Assembly (NCBI RefSeq): GCF_001632805.1
Contig: NZ_CP007220.1
Span: forward strand, 2,666,001-2,730,000
Reading direction: 5' to 3'
Length of the DNA: 64,000 nucleotides
Origin: Mycobacteroides chelonae CCUG 47445
Lineage (GTDB): Bacteria; Actinomycetota; Actinomycetes; Mycobacteriales; Mycobacteriaceae
Below, one piece after another: positions 16,881-29,399 of this stretch. Position 1 is the first letter of the stretch, and each line of letters opens with the position of its first letter. The position numbers and the translations under genes were made by a program. The notes beneath the pieces were generated by a model. That model searched no databases. It saw nothing but the letters and a program-made list of their open reading frames with translations, and was not told the origin of the DNA.

Positions 16881-19800
16881 CTAGCGCGCCGTCTTCTTCA
16901 AGGACACCCGGACCCCGTCACCGAGATCGGTGGCGGGCGTCCGCATATTCTGGCCGGCTTCGCCGATTTCCAGTGTCGTGGCCAGGATTTCACCGGCGAT
17001 CAGGTCGCGGTGACGTTCGGCCCAGGCACCGCGCTCGGCGGGGACCTCGAGGGTGACCTCGATACGGTCGGATACCTCCAGACCCGACGACTTACGAAGG
17101 TCCTGAAGCTCTCGGATGAGATCGCGCGCCCAACCCTCGGCCTCCAGCTCCTCGGTGACGGTGTCATCGAGGATGACCAATCCCCCGCCCTCGGGCAGGG
17201 CCGCCGTGGAATCGGGCTCCGCGGCGACCAGCCGTGAGTCGAACTCGCCCTCCTGCAGGGTGATTCCGGCCGCGACGACGGTTCCGTCAGCCTGCTGCGC
17301 CCAATCGCCGGCCTTGACCGCACGGATGACGGTTTGCACCTCTTTACCCAGCCGCGGGCCCGCGGCGCGCGCGTTGACGGTCAACTCGAACTTGCCGTAG
17401 CCGGCGATATCGTCGGTGAGTTCCACCGATTTCACGTTGAGCTCATCGGCGATCAGTGCCCGGTAGGGCTCCAAACGCTCGGGGTTCGGCACCGCGACAG
17501 TCAGTTTCAGCAGCGGCAGGCGCACCCGCAGCTTCTTGGCCTTACGCAGTGAAGACCCCGTCGAAGCCACCTTTCGCACCTCGTCCATCGCCGCGACGAG
17601 GTCGGGATCGGCGGGCAGTGCCGATTCGGGCACCCAATCGGTCAGGTGCACGGAACGCTCTCCGGTCAAACCCTTCCAGATCACCTCGGTGGTCAGCGGC
17701 AACAGCGGTGCGGCCAGACGACAGGTCGCCTCCAGGACGGTGTGCAGGGTGTCGATCGCATCCGAATCTTCGTCCCAGAACCGCGAACGTGACCGTCGGA
17801 CATACCAATTCGTCAGTGCGTCGGTGAACTGCCGCAGCTGCTCACACGCCCCGGAGACATCGCAGGTATCCATGGCCGCGGTGAGGTCGTCACGCAGCTG
17901 CGCCAGTTTGGCCAGGATGTACCTGTCCAGTACCTGCGTCGAATCGGTGCGCCATGTGCCCGGCTTGGGCGCGTACAGCTGCAGGAAGCTCCACGCGTTC
18001 CACAGCGGTAAGAGCACCTGCCGCACACCCTCGCGGATACCCTGCTCGGTGACGATCAGGTTGCCGCCCCGCAAGATCGGCGACGCCATCAGGAACCACC
18101 GCATCGCGTCGGATCCGTCGCGGTCGAAGACCTCGTTGACATCGGGATAGTTGCGCAGCGACTTACTCATCTTCTGGCCATCGTTGCCCAGCACGATGCC
18201 ATGCGACACACAGGTTCTGAACGCGGGCCGATCGAAGATCGCGGTCGCCAGCACATGCATGACGTAAAACCAGCCGCGCGTCTGGCCGATGTATTCGACA
18301 ATGAAGTCGGCCGGGAAGTGATTGTCGAACCACTCGGCGTTCTCGAACGGATAGTGCACCTGCGCGTACGGCATCGAGCCCGAGTCGAACCAGACATCGA
18401 AGATGTCCGGGATGCGGCGCATGGTGGACTTGCCGGTCGGGTCGTCCGGGTTGGGGCGGGTCAGCTCGTCGATGTACGGCCGATGCAGATTCGTCGGACG
18501 AACCCCGAAGTCGCGCTCCAGCTCGTCGAGACTTCCGTACACATCGATGCGCGGATACGCCGGGTCATCCGACTTCCACACCGGAATGGGGCTGCCCCAG
18601 TATCGATTCCGGGAAACAGACCAGTCGCGCGCGCCCTCCAGCCACTTGCCGAACTGGCCGTGTTTGACGTGTTCGGGGTACCAGGTGATCTGTTCGTTGA
18701 GCTCCACCATTCGATCGCGGAACTCGGTCACCTTGATGAACCACGACGACACCGCGCGATAGATCAACGGGTTTCGGCAGCGCCAGCAGTGCGGGTACGA
18801 GTGGTCGTAGGTCTCGTGACGCAGCAGGACGGCGTCATTGACACCCGCGGAACCGGTGCCGTTCTTGAGGTCCTTGATGATCTGTGCGTTGGCATCGAAC
18901 ACCTGCTGGCCCTGGTAATCGGGCACGGTGGCGTCGAATCGGCCCTTTGAGTCGACCGGGGTGACGGGGGTAATCCCGGCCTTGTCGGTCACGTTCTTGT
19001 CTTCTTCACCGTAGGCGGGGGCCATATGCACGATGCCGGTGCCGTCGTCGGTGGTGACGTAATCAGCCGAAAGCACCGTGAAGGCATTCGGTGACGCATC
19101 CTGCTGGAAGTACGGGAACGGCGGAAGGTACCGCAGGCCCAGCAGTTCGGCCCCGGTGTACGTGTCCAGCACGGTCGGCTCTTCACCCAGCTCGCGCGCA
19201 TAGCCTCCGATTCGCGCCTGCGCCAACAGGTAACGCTCCTCTGATCCCTCGGGCTTCACTATCGCATAGGTCACCTCTGGGTTGACCGCGACGGCCAGGT
19301 TCGAGGGCAGGGTCCAGGGGGTGGTGGTCCAGATCAGCAGGCGTGCACCGTCGAGCACTGCCCACTGGCTGTCCGCGTTGCCCGCGATCCGGTACCCCAC
19401 CGTGACCGCGGGATCTTGGCGACTCTGGTAGACGTCGTCGTCCATACGAAGCTCATGGTTGGACAACGGTGTCTCGTCACGCCAGCAGTACGGCAGTACC
19501 CGGTATCCCTCGTACGCCAGTCCCTTGTCCCACAATTGCTTGAACGCCCAGATGACCGACTCCATAAACGTCGGATCGAGCGTCTTGTAGTCGTTGTCGA
19601 AGTCCACCCAGCGTGCCTGCCGGGTGACGTAGTCCTGCCACTCCTTGGTGTAGCGCAGCACCGATTCGCGGCAGGCGTCGTTGAACTCGGCGATACCCAT
19701 ATCGTCGATCTGCGATTTGTCGGTGATACCGAGCTGGCGTTCTGCTTCCAGTTCGGCAGGCAAACCGTGTGTATCCCAACCAAATCGGCGGTACACCTGA

Positions 19801-20090
19801 TGTCCGCGCATAGTCTGATAACGCGGCACGATGTCCTTGACGTACCCGGTGAGCAGATGTCCGTAGTGAGGCAGCCCGTTGGCGAACGGCGGACCGTCGT
19901 AGAAGACGTATTCCGGCGAGCCGTCCCGATTGGCGATGCTGGCGCGGAACGTGTCGTCCGTGTCCCAGTAGCGCAGCACCTGCTCTTCCAGCGCAGGAAG
20001 ATTCGGTGATCCGCTGCGTTGATCGGCGCCGAGATCGGTGCGCGGGTACGCGTCCGTTGATGAGCCGCTCGCGCGAAGACCATCAGGCAT
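16881..20090 (-). CDS. ileS: Isoleucyl-tRNA synthetase IleS
   Basis: 1069 residues, the long eukaryote-like IleS typical of mycobacteria. It charges tRNA-Ile. The HIGH-type motif is [10 protein letters not shown] (~residue 95), the KMSKS motif is KMSKSLRNY, and the CP1 editing domain contains [11 protein letters not shown]. The frame stays open to 20195, but that stretch is the T-box leader; ATG 20090 is chosen because the leader ends there and AGGGAG lies 11 bases upstream. Regulated by the T-box at 20101-20300, probably through access to the ribosome binding site. Convergent with the methyltransferase gene. Confidence 0.97.
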   Translation of the reverse strand: MPDGLRASGSSTDAYPRTDLGADQRSGSPNLPALEEQVLRYWDTDDTFRASIANRDGSPEYVFYDGPPFANGLPHYGHLLTGYVKDIVPRYQTMRGHQVYRRFGWDTHGLPAELEAERQLGITDKSQIDDMGIAEFNDACRESVLRYTKEWQDYVTRQARWVDFDNDYKTLDPTFMESVIWAFKQLWDKGLAYEGYRVLPYCWRDETPLSNHELRMDDDVYQSRQDPAVTVGYRIAGNADSQWAVLDGARLLIWTTTPWTLPSNLAVAVNPEVTYAIVKPEGSEERYLLAQARIGGYARELGEEPTVLDTYTGAELLGLRYLPPFPYFQQDASPNAFTVLSADYVTTDDGTGIVHMAPAYGEEDKNVTDKAGITPVTPVDSKGRFDATVPDYQGQQVFDANAQIIKDLKNGTGSAGVNDAVLLRHETYDHSYPHCWRCRNPLIYRAVSSWFIKVTEFRDRMVELNEQITWYPEHVKHGQFGKWLEGARDWSVSRNRYWGSPIPVWKSDDPAYPRIDVYGSLDELERDFGVRPTNLHRPYIDELTRPNPDDPTGKSTMRRIPDIFDVWFDSGSMPYAQVHYPFENAEWFDNHFPADFIVEYIGQTRGWFYVMHVLATAIFDRPAFRTCVSHGIVLGNDGQKMSKSLRNYPDVNEVFDRDGSDAMRWFLMASPILRGGNLIVTEQGIREGVRQVLLPLWNAWSFLQLYAPKPGTWRTDSTQVLDRYILAKLAQLRDDLTAAMDTCDVSGACEQLRQFTDALTNWYVRRSRSRFWDEDSDAIDTLHTVLEATCRLAAPLLPLTTEVIWKGLTGERSVHLTDWVPESALPADPDLVAAMDEVRKVASTGSSLRKAKKLRVRLPLLKLTVAVPNPERLEPYRALIADELNVKSVELTDDIAGYGKFELTVNARAAGPRLGKEVQTVIRAVKAGDWAQQADGTVVAAGITLQEGEFDSRLVAAEPDSTAALPEGGGLVILDDTVTEELEAEGWARDLIRELQDLRKSSGLEVSDRIEVTLEVPAERGAWAERHRDLIAGEILATTLEIGEAGQNMRTPATDLGDGVRVSLKKTAR

Positions 20091-20100
20091 AGTCGGTACA

Positions 20101-20300
20101 TCTCCCTGTGCTCGCCGGCACGGGGACGATGGGACGCCGTCGGCGTACCTCCGCGGTACCACCCCGCTTGCCCCTACTTGCCTGGGGCCTCTCACGCAGG
20201 CTGTGACGGGCCTACCCGTCCGGCTCTACTCGGTGATCCGTGCTGGGCACGGAGCCTTTCTTCCGGAGACTCCCCGGTGATGGCCGGATCGATGTCTGTG
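20101..20300 (-). promoter_or_regulatory. T-box riboswitch (Ile specifier) for ileS
   Basis: The minus strand carries the T-box core GGGGTGGTACCGCGG (within 20151-20167) that pairs with an uncharged tRNA acceptor end. Upstream is a very short Stem I, CCGGCC-ATC-ACCGGGG, with an ATC isoleucine specifier at 20281-20279. There is no room for the apical tRNA-elbow-binding part of a canonical Stem I, so this is the ultrashort actinobacterial type, known to control translation rather than transcription. The ileS ribosome binding site follows about 45 bases downstream of the core. Confidence 0.9.
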
Positions 20301-20309
20301 TCGGCAATT

Positions 20310-21566
20310 CTATTCGGGTGCGTTGATATGGCCAAACCGGTTTCGGAGCATCATCACGGCGGCCAGGACCAGGGCAATCGCCAGGAGGGCGCCCACGAAG
20401 AGCACCGTCAGTGCCCACCCTCCGGCCTGGTATGCCAATCCGCCCGCCGCTCCTGCCACCGAGCTGCCCAGGTAGTAAGTGAAAAGGTACAGCGCGGATG
20501 CCTCGGCGCGGTCACGCTGCGCGACGGCGCCAACCCAGCCGCTCGCGACGGTATGCGCGGCGAAGAATCCGGCGGTGAACACCCCCACGCCGATGATCAC
20601 CGTGACGAGCGAGTCCGGGATGGTCAGCGCGAGCCCCACCGCCGTGATGGTCACCGCGGAGATCAGCACCAGGCCCCGCCCGCGTCGGTCCGCCAGCCGT
20701 CCAGCCATCGCCGAGGACACCGTTCCCGCCAGGTACAGCAGAAACAGCAGGCCGGCAATGGCCGTGGGTAAACCGAACGGCGGGGCGACCAGGCGATATC
20801 CCAGGTAGTTGTACACGGTCACGAACCCGCCCATGAGCACAAATGCCAACCCGAACATGATGAGCAGGACCGGGTTTCGCAGGTGCGCACCTAGGACCCG
20901 CAATGTGGTGCCGACTCTCACCCGCTTGGGGGCAAAGAACTGGGACTTCGGCAGCAGCGCCGCGAACAACACCGTGCATACCAAAGTCATTGCACCACTG
21001 CCGAGTAGGGCGATCCGCCAATTGCTCACATCGAGAACCGATGAGGCTACGAGCCGTCCGGAAAGTCCGCCGACCGTCGTGCCGGCAATGTATCTGCCCA
21101 TCGCCGAACCCAGTGAGCCCGGATGCACTTCTTCGGCGAGGAACGCCATCGCGACAGCCGGAATCCCCGCCAGTGCTGCACCTTCGGCGGCGCGGCCGAT
21201 CAACAGCACCGCGAAGGTGGGACTGGCCGGGAGCAGTAGCCCGATGATCGTCGTCGCGATTGCAGAGACCAGCATCACCCTGGTGCGCCCGTACCGCTCC
21301 GAGAGCGCGCTGGCCGGAATGATCGACAGCGCGAGCATTCCGGTGGTCACCGAGACCGTCAATGCGGCGGCGGCGGGACTGACTCCGAAATCTGCAGAGA
21401 GCGCCGGGAGTACCGCCTGCGTGCCGTAGAGAGCGGCGAAGGTCGCAAGCCCGGCGGCGAAGAGCGCGCCCGTTAGGCGCCGATATCCGGCGGTGCCCGT
21501 CTCGTGGGGTACGGGATCGGTGGCGCTGATCGCCGGGGTGCGCTCGGTACTTGGAGCCATCGCCAT
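20310..21566 (-). CDS. MFS transporter, YnfM-like
   Basis: 418 residues, 12 predicted membrane helices in two halves. The cytoplasmic loop 2-3 has the MFS signature variant SALSERYGRTRV, and loop 8-9 has GRLADRRGRG. The split halves and the HTVASGWVGAVAQRDRAEASALYLFTYYLGSS region (helices 10-11) are close to YnfM/YbcL-type exporters. ATG 21566 is chosen, with GAGAGGAG 11 bases upstream. It is divergent from a LysR regulator gene with 91 bases between starts, so that regulator probably controls it. The substrate is not predictable. Confidence 0.9.
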   Translation of the reverse strand: MAMAPSTERTPAISATDPVPHETGTAGYRRLTGALFAAGLATFAALYGTQAVLPALSADFGVSPAAAALTVSVTTGMLALSIIPASALSERYGRTRVMLVSAIATTIIGLLLPASPTFAVLLIGRAAEGAALAGIPAVAMAFLAEEVHPGSLGSAMGRYIAGTTVGGLSGRLVASSVLDVSNWRIALLGSGAMTLVCTVLFAALLPKSQFFAPKRVRVGTTLRVLGAHLRNPVLLIMFGLAFVLMGGFVTVYNYLGYRLVAPPFGLPTAIAGLLFLLYLAGTVSSAMAGRLADRRGRGLVLISAVTITAVGLALTIPDSLVTVIIGVGVFTAGFFAAHTVASGWVGAVAQRDRAEASALYLFTYYLGSSVAGAAGGLAYQAGGWALTVLFVGALLAIALVLAAVMMLRNRFGHINAPE

Positions 21567-21592
21567 GACAGGAGATGCTCCTCTCAACCGGG

Positions 21593-21616
21593 CATATCAC
21601 GGAAATGAGGGATATG
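21593..21616. promoter_or_regulatory. Candidate LysR operator, CATATC-N12-GATATG
   Basis: Six-base arms at 21593-21598 and 21611-21616 in the divergent region between the MFS and LysR genes. The spacing is near the T-N11-A logic of LysR sites. It sits between the two start codons, where a shared operator is expected. Confidence 0.4.
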
Positions 21617-21622
21617 GCGATC

Positions 21623-21628
21623 TATAAT
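21623..21628 (+). promoter_or_regulatory. Consensus -10 box TATAAT for the LysR gene
   Basis: A perfect TATAAT, rare in this GC-rich sequence, 29 bases before the GTG at 21658 and 6 bases after the candidate operator. No convincing -35 box is seen. Confidence 0.45.
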
Positions 21629-21657
21629 TCAATTTGAACATATATGGAGGTGACAGC

Positions 21658-22530
21658 GTGGCCGACGGCGACTACGAGTGGTACATCACACTCGCCGAAC
21701 GACAAAACGTCACCGCCGCCGCCGAGCAACTGCAGCTCGCTCAGCCCACGCTCACCCGGATGCTCGCCAGATTGGAGCGACGGCTTGGCGCTCAACTGTT
21801 CGACCGGCACGGCAAGCGGCTTACCTTGAACCCATCGGGACGGATCTTCTATCAGCACGCCAGGCGCGCCCAGATGGAACTGGACTCTGCCCGCCGAACC
21901 ATCAACGACCTCGCCAACCCGGCCGAGGGCGAGATCCGGCTCGGATTTCTGCACACCTTTGGCCCCACGCTCGTCGCCCGCCTGATCGCCGGCTTCGCCG
22001 CGACGTCACCACACGTGCGGTTCGTGCTGGAGCAGGGCGCCGCGGGCAGCCTTGACGATCTTGTCGCGAACGGCGATCTTGACGTCGCGATCGTGTCGCC
22101 GCGTCCTCGTCGTGCCAATCTTGCGTGGCGCAACCTTTTTCGGCAACGCTTGGGAGTGGCCGTACCGATGGATCATCGGCTGGCACAAGCCGAAGACGTA
22201 TCGATGATCGATCTGGCCGACGAGCCGTTCATCGGAATGCATCCCGGGTATGGCATGCGCCGTCTTCTCGAAGAGCTCTGTGCCGCCGCACAATTCCAGC
22301 CACGCATAGTGCTCGAATCGAGCAATCTCACCACCGTGGCGGGCCTGGTGGCGGCGGGTCTGGGCATCACGGTGCTGCCCGTCGATGCCACCACCTACCC
22401 ACCCGACCTCAGGATGTTGCGCCTCGTGGATGCCGACGCACACCGGGATGTCGGCATCATCTGGAGCTCCGGGCAGCCGCTTTCGCGCCCGGTACGAGAT
22501 TTCATATCCCACGCCATCGCCTCGACCTAG
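21658..22530 (+). CDS. LysR-family transcriptional regulator
   Basis: 290 residues. The N-terminal winged HTH (ERQNVTAAAEQLQLAQPTLT, ~residues 14-33, then RLERRLGAQLFDRHGKRLTL) is canonical; residues ~90-290 form the periplasmic-binding-like effector domain (GEIRLGFLHTFGP opens it, GLVAAGLGITVLP near the end). GTG 21658 is chosen because GGAGGTGAC lies directly upstream; the more upstream TTG at 21634 is rejected. Divergent from the MFS gene, probably its regulator. The effector is unknown. Confidence 0.92.
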   Translation: MADGDYEWYITLAERQNVTAAAEQLQLAQPTLTRMLARLERRLGAQLFDRHGKRLTLNPSGRIFYQHARRAQMELDSARRTINDLANPAEGEIRLGFLHTFGPTLVARLIAGFAATSPHVRFVLEQGAAGSLDDLVANGDLDVAIVSPRPRRANLAWRNLFRQRLGVAVPMDHRLAQAEDVSMIDLADEPFIGMHPGYGMRRLLEELCAAAQFQPRIVLESSNLTTVAGLVAAGLGITVLPVDATTYPPDLRMLRLVDADAHRDVGIIWSSGQPLSRPVRDFISHAIAST

Positions 22531-22545
22531 GTAACAATCATCCCC

Positions 22546-23598
22546 ATGTCTGCCGAAGTGCCGCCCGAGAACGGGATAGCCATGGCCATAGCGCAGATCG
22601 ATCTCGCCGCCGACGAGGCGCAGTTCTCTACGGCCGTGGCCGCGGCGCGGACGGTGATGGCTCGCGAGGTGCGTGCGCGTACACCGGAAGCGGCGCTGGC
22701 CGCCGCCTGGTCGGAAGCATTGCGGAATAGCATCCATACGGCGGCACGACTCGTCACCAACGGTGTAAACCCGGGCTGGGCCTGGTTCGTCTCGGGAAGC
22801 GTGGCCCGGGGCGAGGCGGCACCCGGTTCCGATGTAGAGACGCTGCTTGTCGTCGACGACGAGGTCGACGCTGACGGCAAGACCTACCTTATGGAGACGG
22901 CCGCTCAGGTCCACGCGATGCTCGAACGTGCAGGCATCGGCAGCGATGCCAACGGAGTCCTGGCAAGTCGCGGCCGATTCTGCCGCCGCAAGGCCAACTG
23001 GTTCCAGGGAATCGAACGTTGGTGCGCCAACCCGCCCGAAGACCGGGGTGTCGTGATGGCAGGGCTGATGGCCGACTCTCACGGGATTGACGCGGGATCG
23101 TTGTTGTCCGACAACGCACTTCGCAGCGAGAACGTCCGCTGCGCACAGCGGCACTACGCCATCCGGCTTGCCATGCTTCAGGACGCGGTGGCCGTCCGCG
23201 CCGGATTCCCCTCGCGGTTACGGATATTCGCCACGCAGTCGGATGCCGTCGACCTTAAGGTGGCCGCGATCGATCCCGTGGTGAAGATCGCCCGCTGGGC
23301 GGCGTTGTCCGCCGGATCGGACGCCCTCGCGACACCTGGTCGCCTCGACGCCGCCTCGGCAGCGAAAATACTGGACGCCGATGACGCCGCAACGCTGCGG
23401 GATTGCTTCGCGTGGCTGCTGCGATTTCGGTGGCGGTCCCGGGCCGCGGCCTGGCAGGACGGGCGGCCGATGTCCGACACCGTGTCGCTGGCCTCCCTTG
23501 CCCCACAGGAACGTGCGGCGCTGCGCTCGGTGGCGCGCGAGATCGCCGGCATCCGGCGCAAGCTCATCTACCTGTCCTCGACATCCTCATTCCGATAA
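22546..23598 (+). CDS. DUF294-type putative nucleotidyltransferase
   Basis: 350 residues. The central domain has the nucleotidyltransferase motif GSVARGEAAPGSDVETLLVV (~residues 85-104); here the second acidic residue of the usual S-D-x-D is Glu. The C-terminal half matches the DUF294 C-terminal substrate-binding domain (RWAALSAGSDALATPGRLDA, then LASLAPQERAALRSVAREI). In other bacteria such proteins carry cNMP and CBS domains; here they are missing, so it is a short form. It overlaps the convergent DEDDh exonuclease gene by 12 bases; DUF294 and DnaQ-like exonuclease genes are repeatedly neighbours, which hints at linked roles in nucleotide or RNA metabolism. Biochemistry unknown. Confidence 0.8.
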   Translation: MSAEVPPENGIAMAIAQIDLAADEAQFSTAVAAARTVMAREVRARTPEAALAAAWSEALRNSIHTAARLVTNGVNPGWAWFVSGSVARGEAAPGSDVETLLVVDDEVDADGKTYLMETAAQVHAMLERAGIGSDANGVLASRGRFCRRKANWFQGIERWCANPPEDRGVVMAGLMADSHGIDAGSLLSDNALRSENVRCAQRHYAIRLAMLQDAVAVRAGFPSRLRIFATQSDAVDLKVAAIDPVVKIARWAALSAGSDALATPGRLDAASAAKILDADDAATLRDCFAWLLRFRWRSRAAAWQDGRPMSDTVSLASLAPQERAALRSVAREIAGIRRKLIYLSSTSSFR

Positions 23599-24135
23599 CC
23601 GGTCGTACCAGCGCATGGCCCAGCGAGCATCGCCCAGTGCCGTGTGCCGCTGGCCGGCGCTGGGCGTTCTGACCCCGAATTGCAGCGATAGGTTCGAATA
23701 GTCGGCGTCCGGTATCAACCCGCGTTCACGGATCCGGGCCGCCGTCAATGCGACAACATCGACAAGATCCGGATTCCACGCCGGGCGAGCCCCGTACGCC
23801 AAGAACATTCGAGTCAGGCACTCGGCGTCGAATTGAGGTATCACCCCAACGATGGTGGCTCCCGCCGTCCATTCCCCGACGAGCGAGACCGCCTCAGCGG
23901 CACGGAAGACGCGGGGGAACTGCAGCGGGCGCAGGCGCACCTGCGGATGACGTTTGTGGAAACCGCTGATCTCAAGGCCGGCCGGATCCGCCGATTCCAG
24001 ATCCAAATCCTGAACGTCCACGCACAGGTGCAGCTGCCGCTGCCCGGCATCGGTACGGCGGATGATCGCTATTTCCCATGGCTCGCGCTCACGGTGCAGC
24101 CCGGTGGTCTCGGTATCGAGAAAGACCAGGGCCAT
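23587..24135 (-). CDS. DEDDh 3'-5' exonuclease (DnaQ/RNase T-like)
   Basis: 182 residues. ExoI motif FLDTETTGLH (residues 5-14; Asp and Glu), ExoII with Asp in VIPQFDAECL, and ExoIII HTALGDARWAM with the catalytic His and the last Asp. This is the complete DEDDh set, so an active single-domain exonuclease is expected. Substrate (DNA or RNA) is unknown. Start ATG 24135. It converges with and overlaps the DUF294 gene. Confidence 0.88.
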   Translation of the reverse strand: MALVFLDTETTGLHREREPWEIAIIRRTDAGQRQLHLCVDVQDLDLESADPAGLEISGFHKRHPQVRLRPLQFPRVFRAAEAVSLVGEWTAGATIVGVIPQFDAECLTRMFLAYGARPAWNPDLVDVVALTAARIRERGLIPDADYSNLSLQFGVRTPSAGQRHTALGDARWAMRWYDRLSE

Positions 24136-24156
24136 CGAACATCCTCTCGCGCGCGA

Positions 24157-25116
24157 CTACGAGCTGAGCTTGAGTAGTTGCTCGGCCGCCAGGGCCGGCG
24201 TCAGGGTTCCCTCGCGCACCTGCTGTTCGATATCCGCCCGCGCTGCCTTCACATCCGGCGCGTTGAGCACCCGATCCAGCACCGCATCACGCACCATCGC
24301 CCACATCCAGTCGACTTGCTGGCGACGGCGTTTGGCCCCGAACTCCCCCGCCTCCGTCAATACCTCGCGGTGCCGCAAGACGGTCTCCCACATCTCGGAC
24401 ACCCCGCTGTTCTCCAATGCGCTCATAGTGAGAACCGGTGGGCGCCAGAGGGTGTCATGCGGATAAATCAGGCGTAGGGCACCCGACAATTCCCGTGCGG
24501 CCTTCTGAGCCTCGATGGCATGGGCGCCATCGGCCTTGTTCACCACCACGATATCGGCGAGTTCCAGCACACCCTTTTTGATGCCCTGCAGCTGGTCTCC
24601 GGTGCGTGCCAGCGTCAGGAACACAAAGGTGTCAACCATATTCGCGACGGTGACCTCGGACTGTCCGACTCCGACGGTCTCGATGAGAATGACATCGAAC
24701 CCGGCCACCTCCAGCAGCACCACAGTCTCACGGGTCGCCTTGGCCACCCCACCCAGCGTTCCTGAGGTGGGCGAGGGCCGGATGTATGCATCGGGATGTA
24801 CGGAGAGCCGCCCCATCCGGGTCTTGTCACCGAGGATCGATCCTCCGGTGCGAGTGGATGATGGATCTACCGCCAGCACCGCCACCCGGTGCCCCTGCTC
24901 GATGAGATACATGCCGAGGGCCTCGATGGTGGTCGACTTGCCCACCCCGGGCACACCAGTGATACCGACGCGCAGCGCTTCTCCCGCATCGGGCGAGATG
25001 TCCAGCAGTAACTGCTGAGCCTGCGCCCGGTGATCCGGGCGCGTCGACTCCACCAGCGTGATGGCTTTCGCGAGCGCGGAACGATCACCCGAACGGATCG
25101 CGTTGCTCAGGTCCAT
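24157..25116 (-). CDS. meaB: G-protein chaperone of methylmalonyl-CoA mutase, MeaB
   Basis: 319 residues. SIMIBI-class GTPase with Walker A GVPGVGKST (~residues 53-61), VLAVDPSS (switch region), ETVGVGQSE (Walker B/switch) and the guanine-specificity motif NKAD. It loads and protects the cobalamin cofactor of the mutase. The C-terminal dimerisation helices are present. Its ATG lies directly before the mutB stop, completing the mutA-mutB-meaB operon. M. tuberculosis has mazE4/mazF4 between mutB and meaB; here they are absent. Confidence 0.95.
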   Translation of the reverse strand: MDLSNAIRSGDRSALAKAITLVESTRPDHRAQAQQLLLDISPDAGEALRVGITGVPGVGKSTTIEALGMYLIEQGHRVAVLAVDPSSTRTGGSILGDKTRMGRLSVHPDAYIRPSPTSGTLGGVAKATRETVVLLEVAGFDVILIETVGVGQSEVTVANMVDTFVFLTLARTGDQLQGIKKGVLELADIVVVNKADGAHAIEAQKAARELSGALRLIYPHDTLWRPPVLTMSALENSGVSEMWETVLRHREVLTEAGEFGAKRRRQQVDWMWAMVRDAVLDRVLNAPDVKAARADIEQQVREGTLTPALAAEQLLKLSS

Positions 25117-27396
<2,280 letters not shown>

Positions 27397-27397
27397 G

Positions 27398-29218
27398 TCA
27401 CGCCCCCAACTTGGTCAGTATGGCCGAAAGCGCTTCGACAGCATTGATTTTCATGGTCAGATAGCCATCGGGCCGAGACGTCTGCGCGACCTCCGCGACG
27501 GACTTCTCGGGTCCCGCAAGATAGACGTCGGCGATCCCCGCCGCCCTGGCCGCATCGACAACCGCACCCGCCTCAGCGGCGTACCGCGCATCGGTCCCAC
27601 AGATCACCGCGATGCGCGCTCCCGCATCCGCCACCGCAGCGGCAACGGATCCGGCGTCGAGTACACCGGGATTGACGACCTCGATACCGCCGGAGGCCAA
27701 CAGGTTCGCGGCGAAGGTCGTGCGCACGTTGTGCTCGGCCAGCGGACCCAGCGGAATCAGCAGCGCGGCCGGACGCGCACCGGATGCGGCCAGAGCCGCA
27801 TCGGAGCGATCACGAAGGGCCTCGAATTCGGCGGCGTACCGGTAACCCACCGCGGCATGTGGTGGCAGCGGCGCTTCCGACAGGTTCGGGAATTCGTTCA
27901 CTCCGGTCACCGAGGTACGCCGGTGAGCGATGTCGTCGGCACGCTGGGCGCGCGTTGCGGCGATGCGTTCCCGAATCAGTTCGGCGGCCGCCTGGAATCC
28001 CCCGGTGCCCTCGATCTCGGTGAACAGCGACCATGCCTGCTGCGCAAGGGTTTCCGTAAGGTCCTCGATGTACCAGGAACCGCCACCGGGGTCGAGTACC
28101 CGGCCAACATGGGACTCCTCGATGAGCAGGAGCTGCGTGTTTCGGGCGATTCGCGCGGAGAACGCCGGAGATACCGAATCCAGTCCACCAGCGATCGCGT
28201 CATCGAATTGGCGTACCCGCACGCTGTCCGCGCCACCGACTCCGGCACCGAAAGCGGCCAAGGTGGTGCGCAGCATGTTCACCCACGGATCACGCTGGGC
28301 CATCATCGGCTCTGACGTCACCGCGTGCATGAGAGCTCCGCCGGCCTCGGGCGCGCCGGCGACCTCAGCCACGCGCGCCCAGAGCACCCTGGCGGCACGG
28401 AATTTGGCAATCGACAGGAACTGATCATCGGTCGCAGCGAAGCGGAAACTGATCTGCCGCAATGCTTCCGCGATCCCCAGGCCCGCGTTCTGCAATAGCC
28501 TCAGGTAGGCAACCCCGGCGGCTATCGCGACCGCGAGTTCCTGGCTGTCGCTGGCGCCGAGTTCGTGGGCGATCGTGCCGTCTGCGGTGATGGCGCGGAC
28601 CTGTTCGGTCCGTGCGGCCGCGCGCCCGGCCAACGCCACCGCGTCATCGATCGCGACGCCCGGACGGCCGGTGAATGCATCCCCGAGCGGATCGGCACCA
28701 AGGTCCACCACGACACCGGCGGCATTGCCCTCGTACGCATCCAGCACTGCGAAGATCGCCTCGGCCACCCCGATGAGCCCGGCGCCTGCCTCCACCTGGA
28801 TCGGAGCCAAATCGAGGTACACGTCCTGCAGCGCGCGTCCCACGGCCTCGGGTGCAAGACCGGCTAGGACGATGGCGCTGGTGCCCTGCCCGAGTGCGTC
28901 GAGAATGGCCTCGTTCACGAGCGCCGCATCGGCACCACCGAAACGCTCGGCGACCTTCCACCCACTGTTCACATCGCGTTGGGGGTCGCCACCACGGACA
29001 AATGGCCATTGTCCGGGCAGCGACGACTCGGGAAGTTCATCGAGCGCCGTATACAACGGACGGATCGCAATCCCGTCGTACGTTGGCGAGTCGAGCAGTC
29101 GCTCGGGGTCGGCGGGCAGATCCTCGACAGCCTTGCGCGTCGACTTGGCCAATACCCCGGCGACGTTCTTCTGCCACCGTGCGAAGTCATGCCTGATCTC
29201 GGGTACCTCAACAGTCAC
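27398..29218 (-). CDS. mutA: Methylmalonyl-CoA mutase small subunit MutA
   Basis: 606 residues, paralogous to MutB but without the DxHxxG cobalamin motif in its C-terminal domain, as expected for the structural, non-catalytic subunit. [22 protein letters not shown] shows the degenerate barrel start, and [20 protein letters not shown] is shared with MutB. GTG 29218 is chosen because GGGAG lies 9 bases upstream; the frame open to 29284 is rejected. First gene of mutA-mutB-meaB. A dyad at 29290-29307 lies in its upstream region. Confidence 0.95.
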   Translation of the reverse strand: MTVEVPEIRHDFARWQKNVAGVLAKSTRKAVEDLPADPERLLDSPTYDGIAIRPLYTALDELPESSLPGQWPFVRGGDPQRDVNSGWKVAERFGGADAALVNEAILDALGQGTSAIVLAGLAPEAVGRALQDVYLDLAPIQVEAGAGLIGVAEAIFAVLDAYEGNAAGVVVDLGADPLGDAFTGRPGVAIDDAVALAGRAAARTEQVRAITADGTIAHELGASDSQELAVAIAAGVAYLRLLQNAGLGIAEALRQISFRFAATDDQFLSIAKFRAARVLWARVAEVAGAPEAGGALMHAVTSEPMMAQRDPWVNMLRTTLAAFGAGVGGADSVRVRQFDDAIAGGLDSVSPAFSARIARNTQLLLIEESHVGRVLDPGGGSWYIEDLTETLAQQAWSLFTEIEGTGGFQAAAELIRERIAATRAQRADDIAHRRTSVTGVNEFPNLSEAPLPPHAAVGYRYAAEFEALRDRSDAALAASGARPAALLIPLGPLAEHNVRTTFAANLLASGGIEVVNPGVLDAGSVAAAVADAGARIAVICGTDARYAAEAGAVVDAARAAGIADVYLAGPEKSVAEVAQTSRPDGYLTMKINAVEALSAILTKLGA

Positions 29219-29289
29219 GAAACTGCTCCCTGCTGCTCGTCGTCGAGCGACATATATGGCACTCCATGCCGAAATGCCTATCACACTTA

Positions 29290-29307
29290 GTCATCAGGCT
29301 AAATGAC
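29290..29307. promoter_or_regulatory. Inverted repeat GTCAT-N8-ATGAC upstream of mutA
   Basis: Arms at 29290-29294 and 29303-29307, overlapped by TTAG (29287-29290) and CTAA (29299-29302). The site lies in the 181-base divergent region between mutA and the TVP38-like gene, 72 bases from the mutA start. A candidate operator with no known matching regulator. Confidence 0.3.
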
Positions 29308-29399
29308 GCCATCGACTACTGCCCAGTACGGGGGCACGGCCCTCGCAACACCCGTGTCCTATCCCCTTCGTTCATCCAGGCTCCGTAGGCTTGACGACC

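Noticed and set aside
20091..20195. N-terminal extension of IleS
   Set aside because: This stretch is the 3' half of the T-box RNA.
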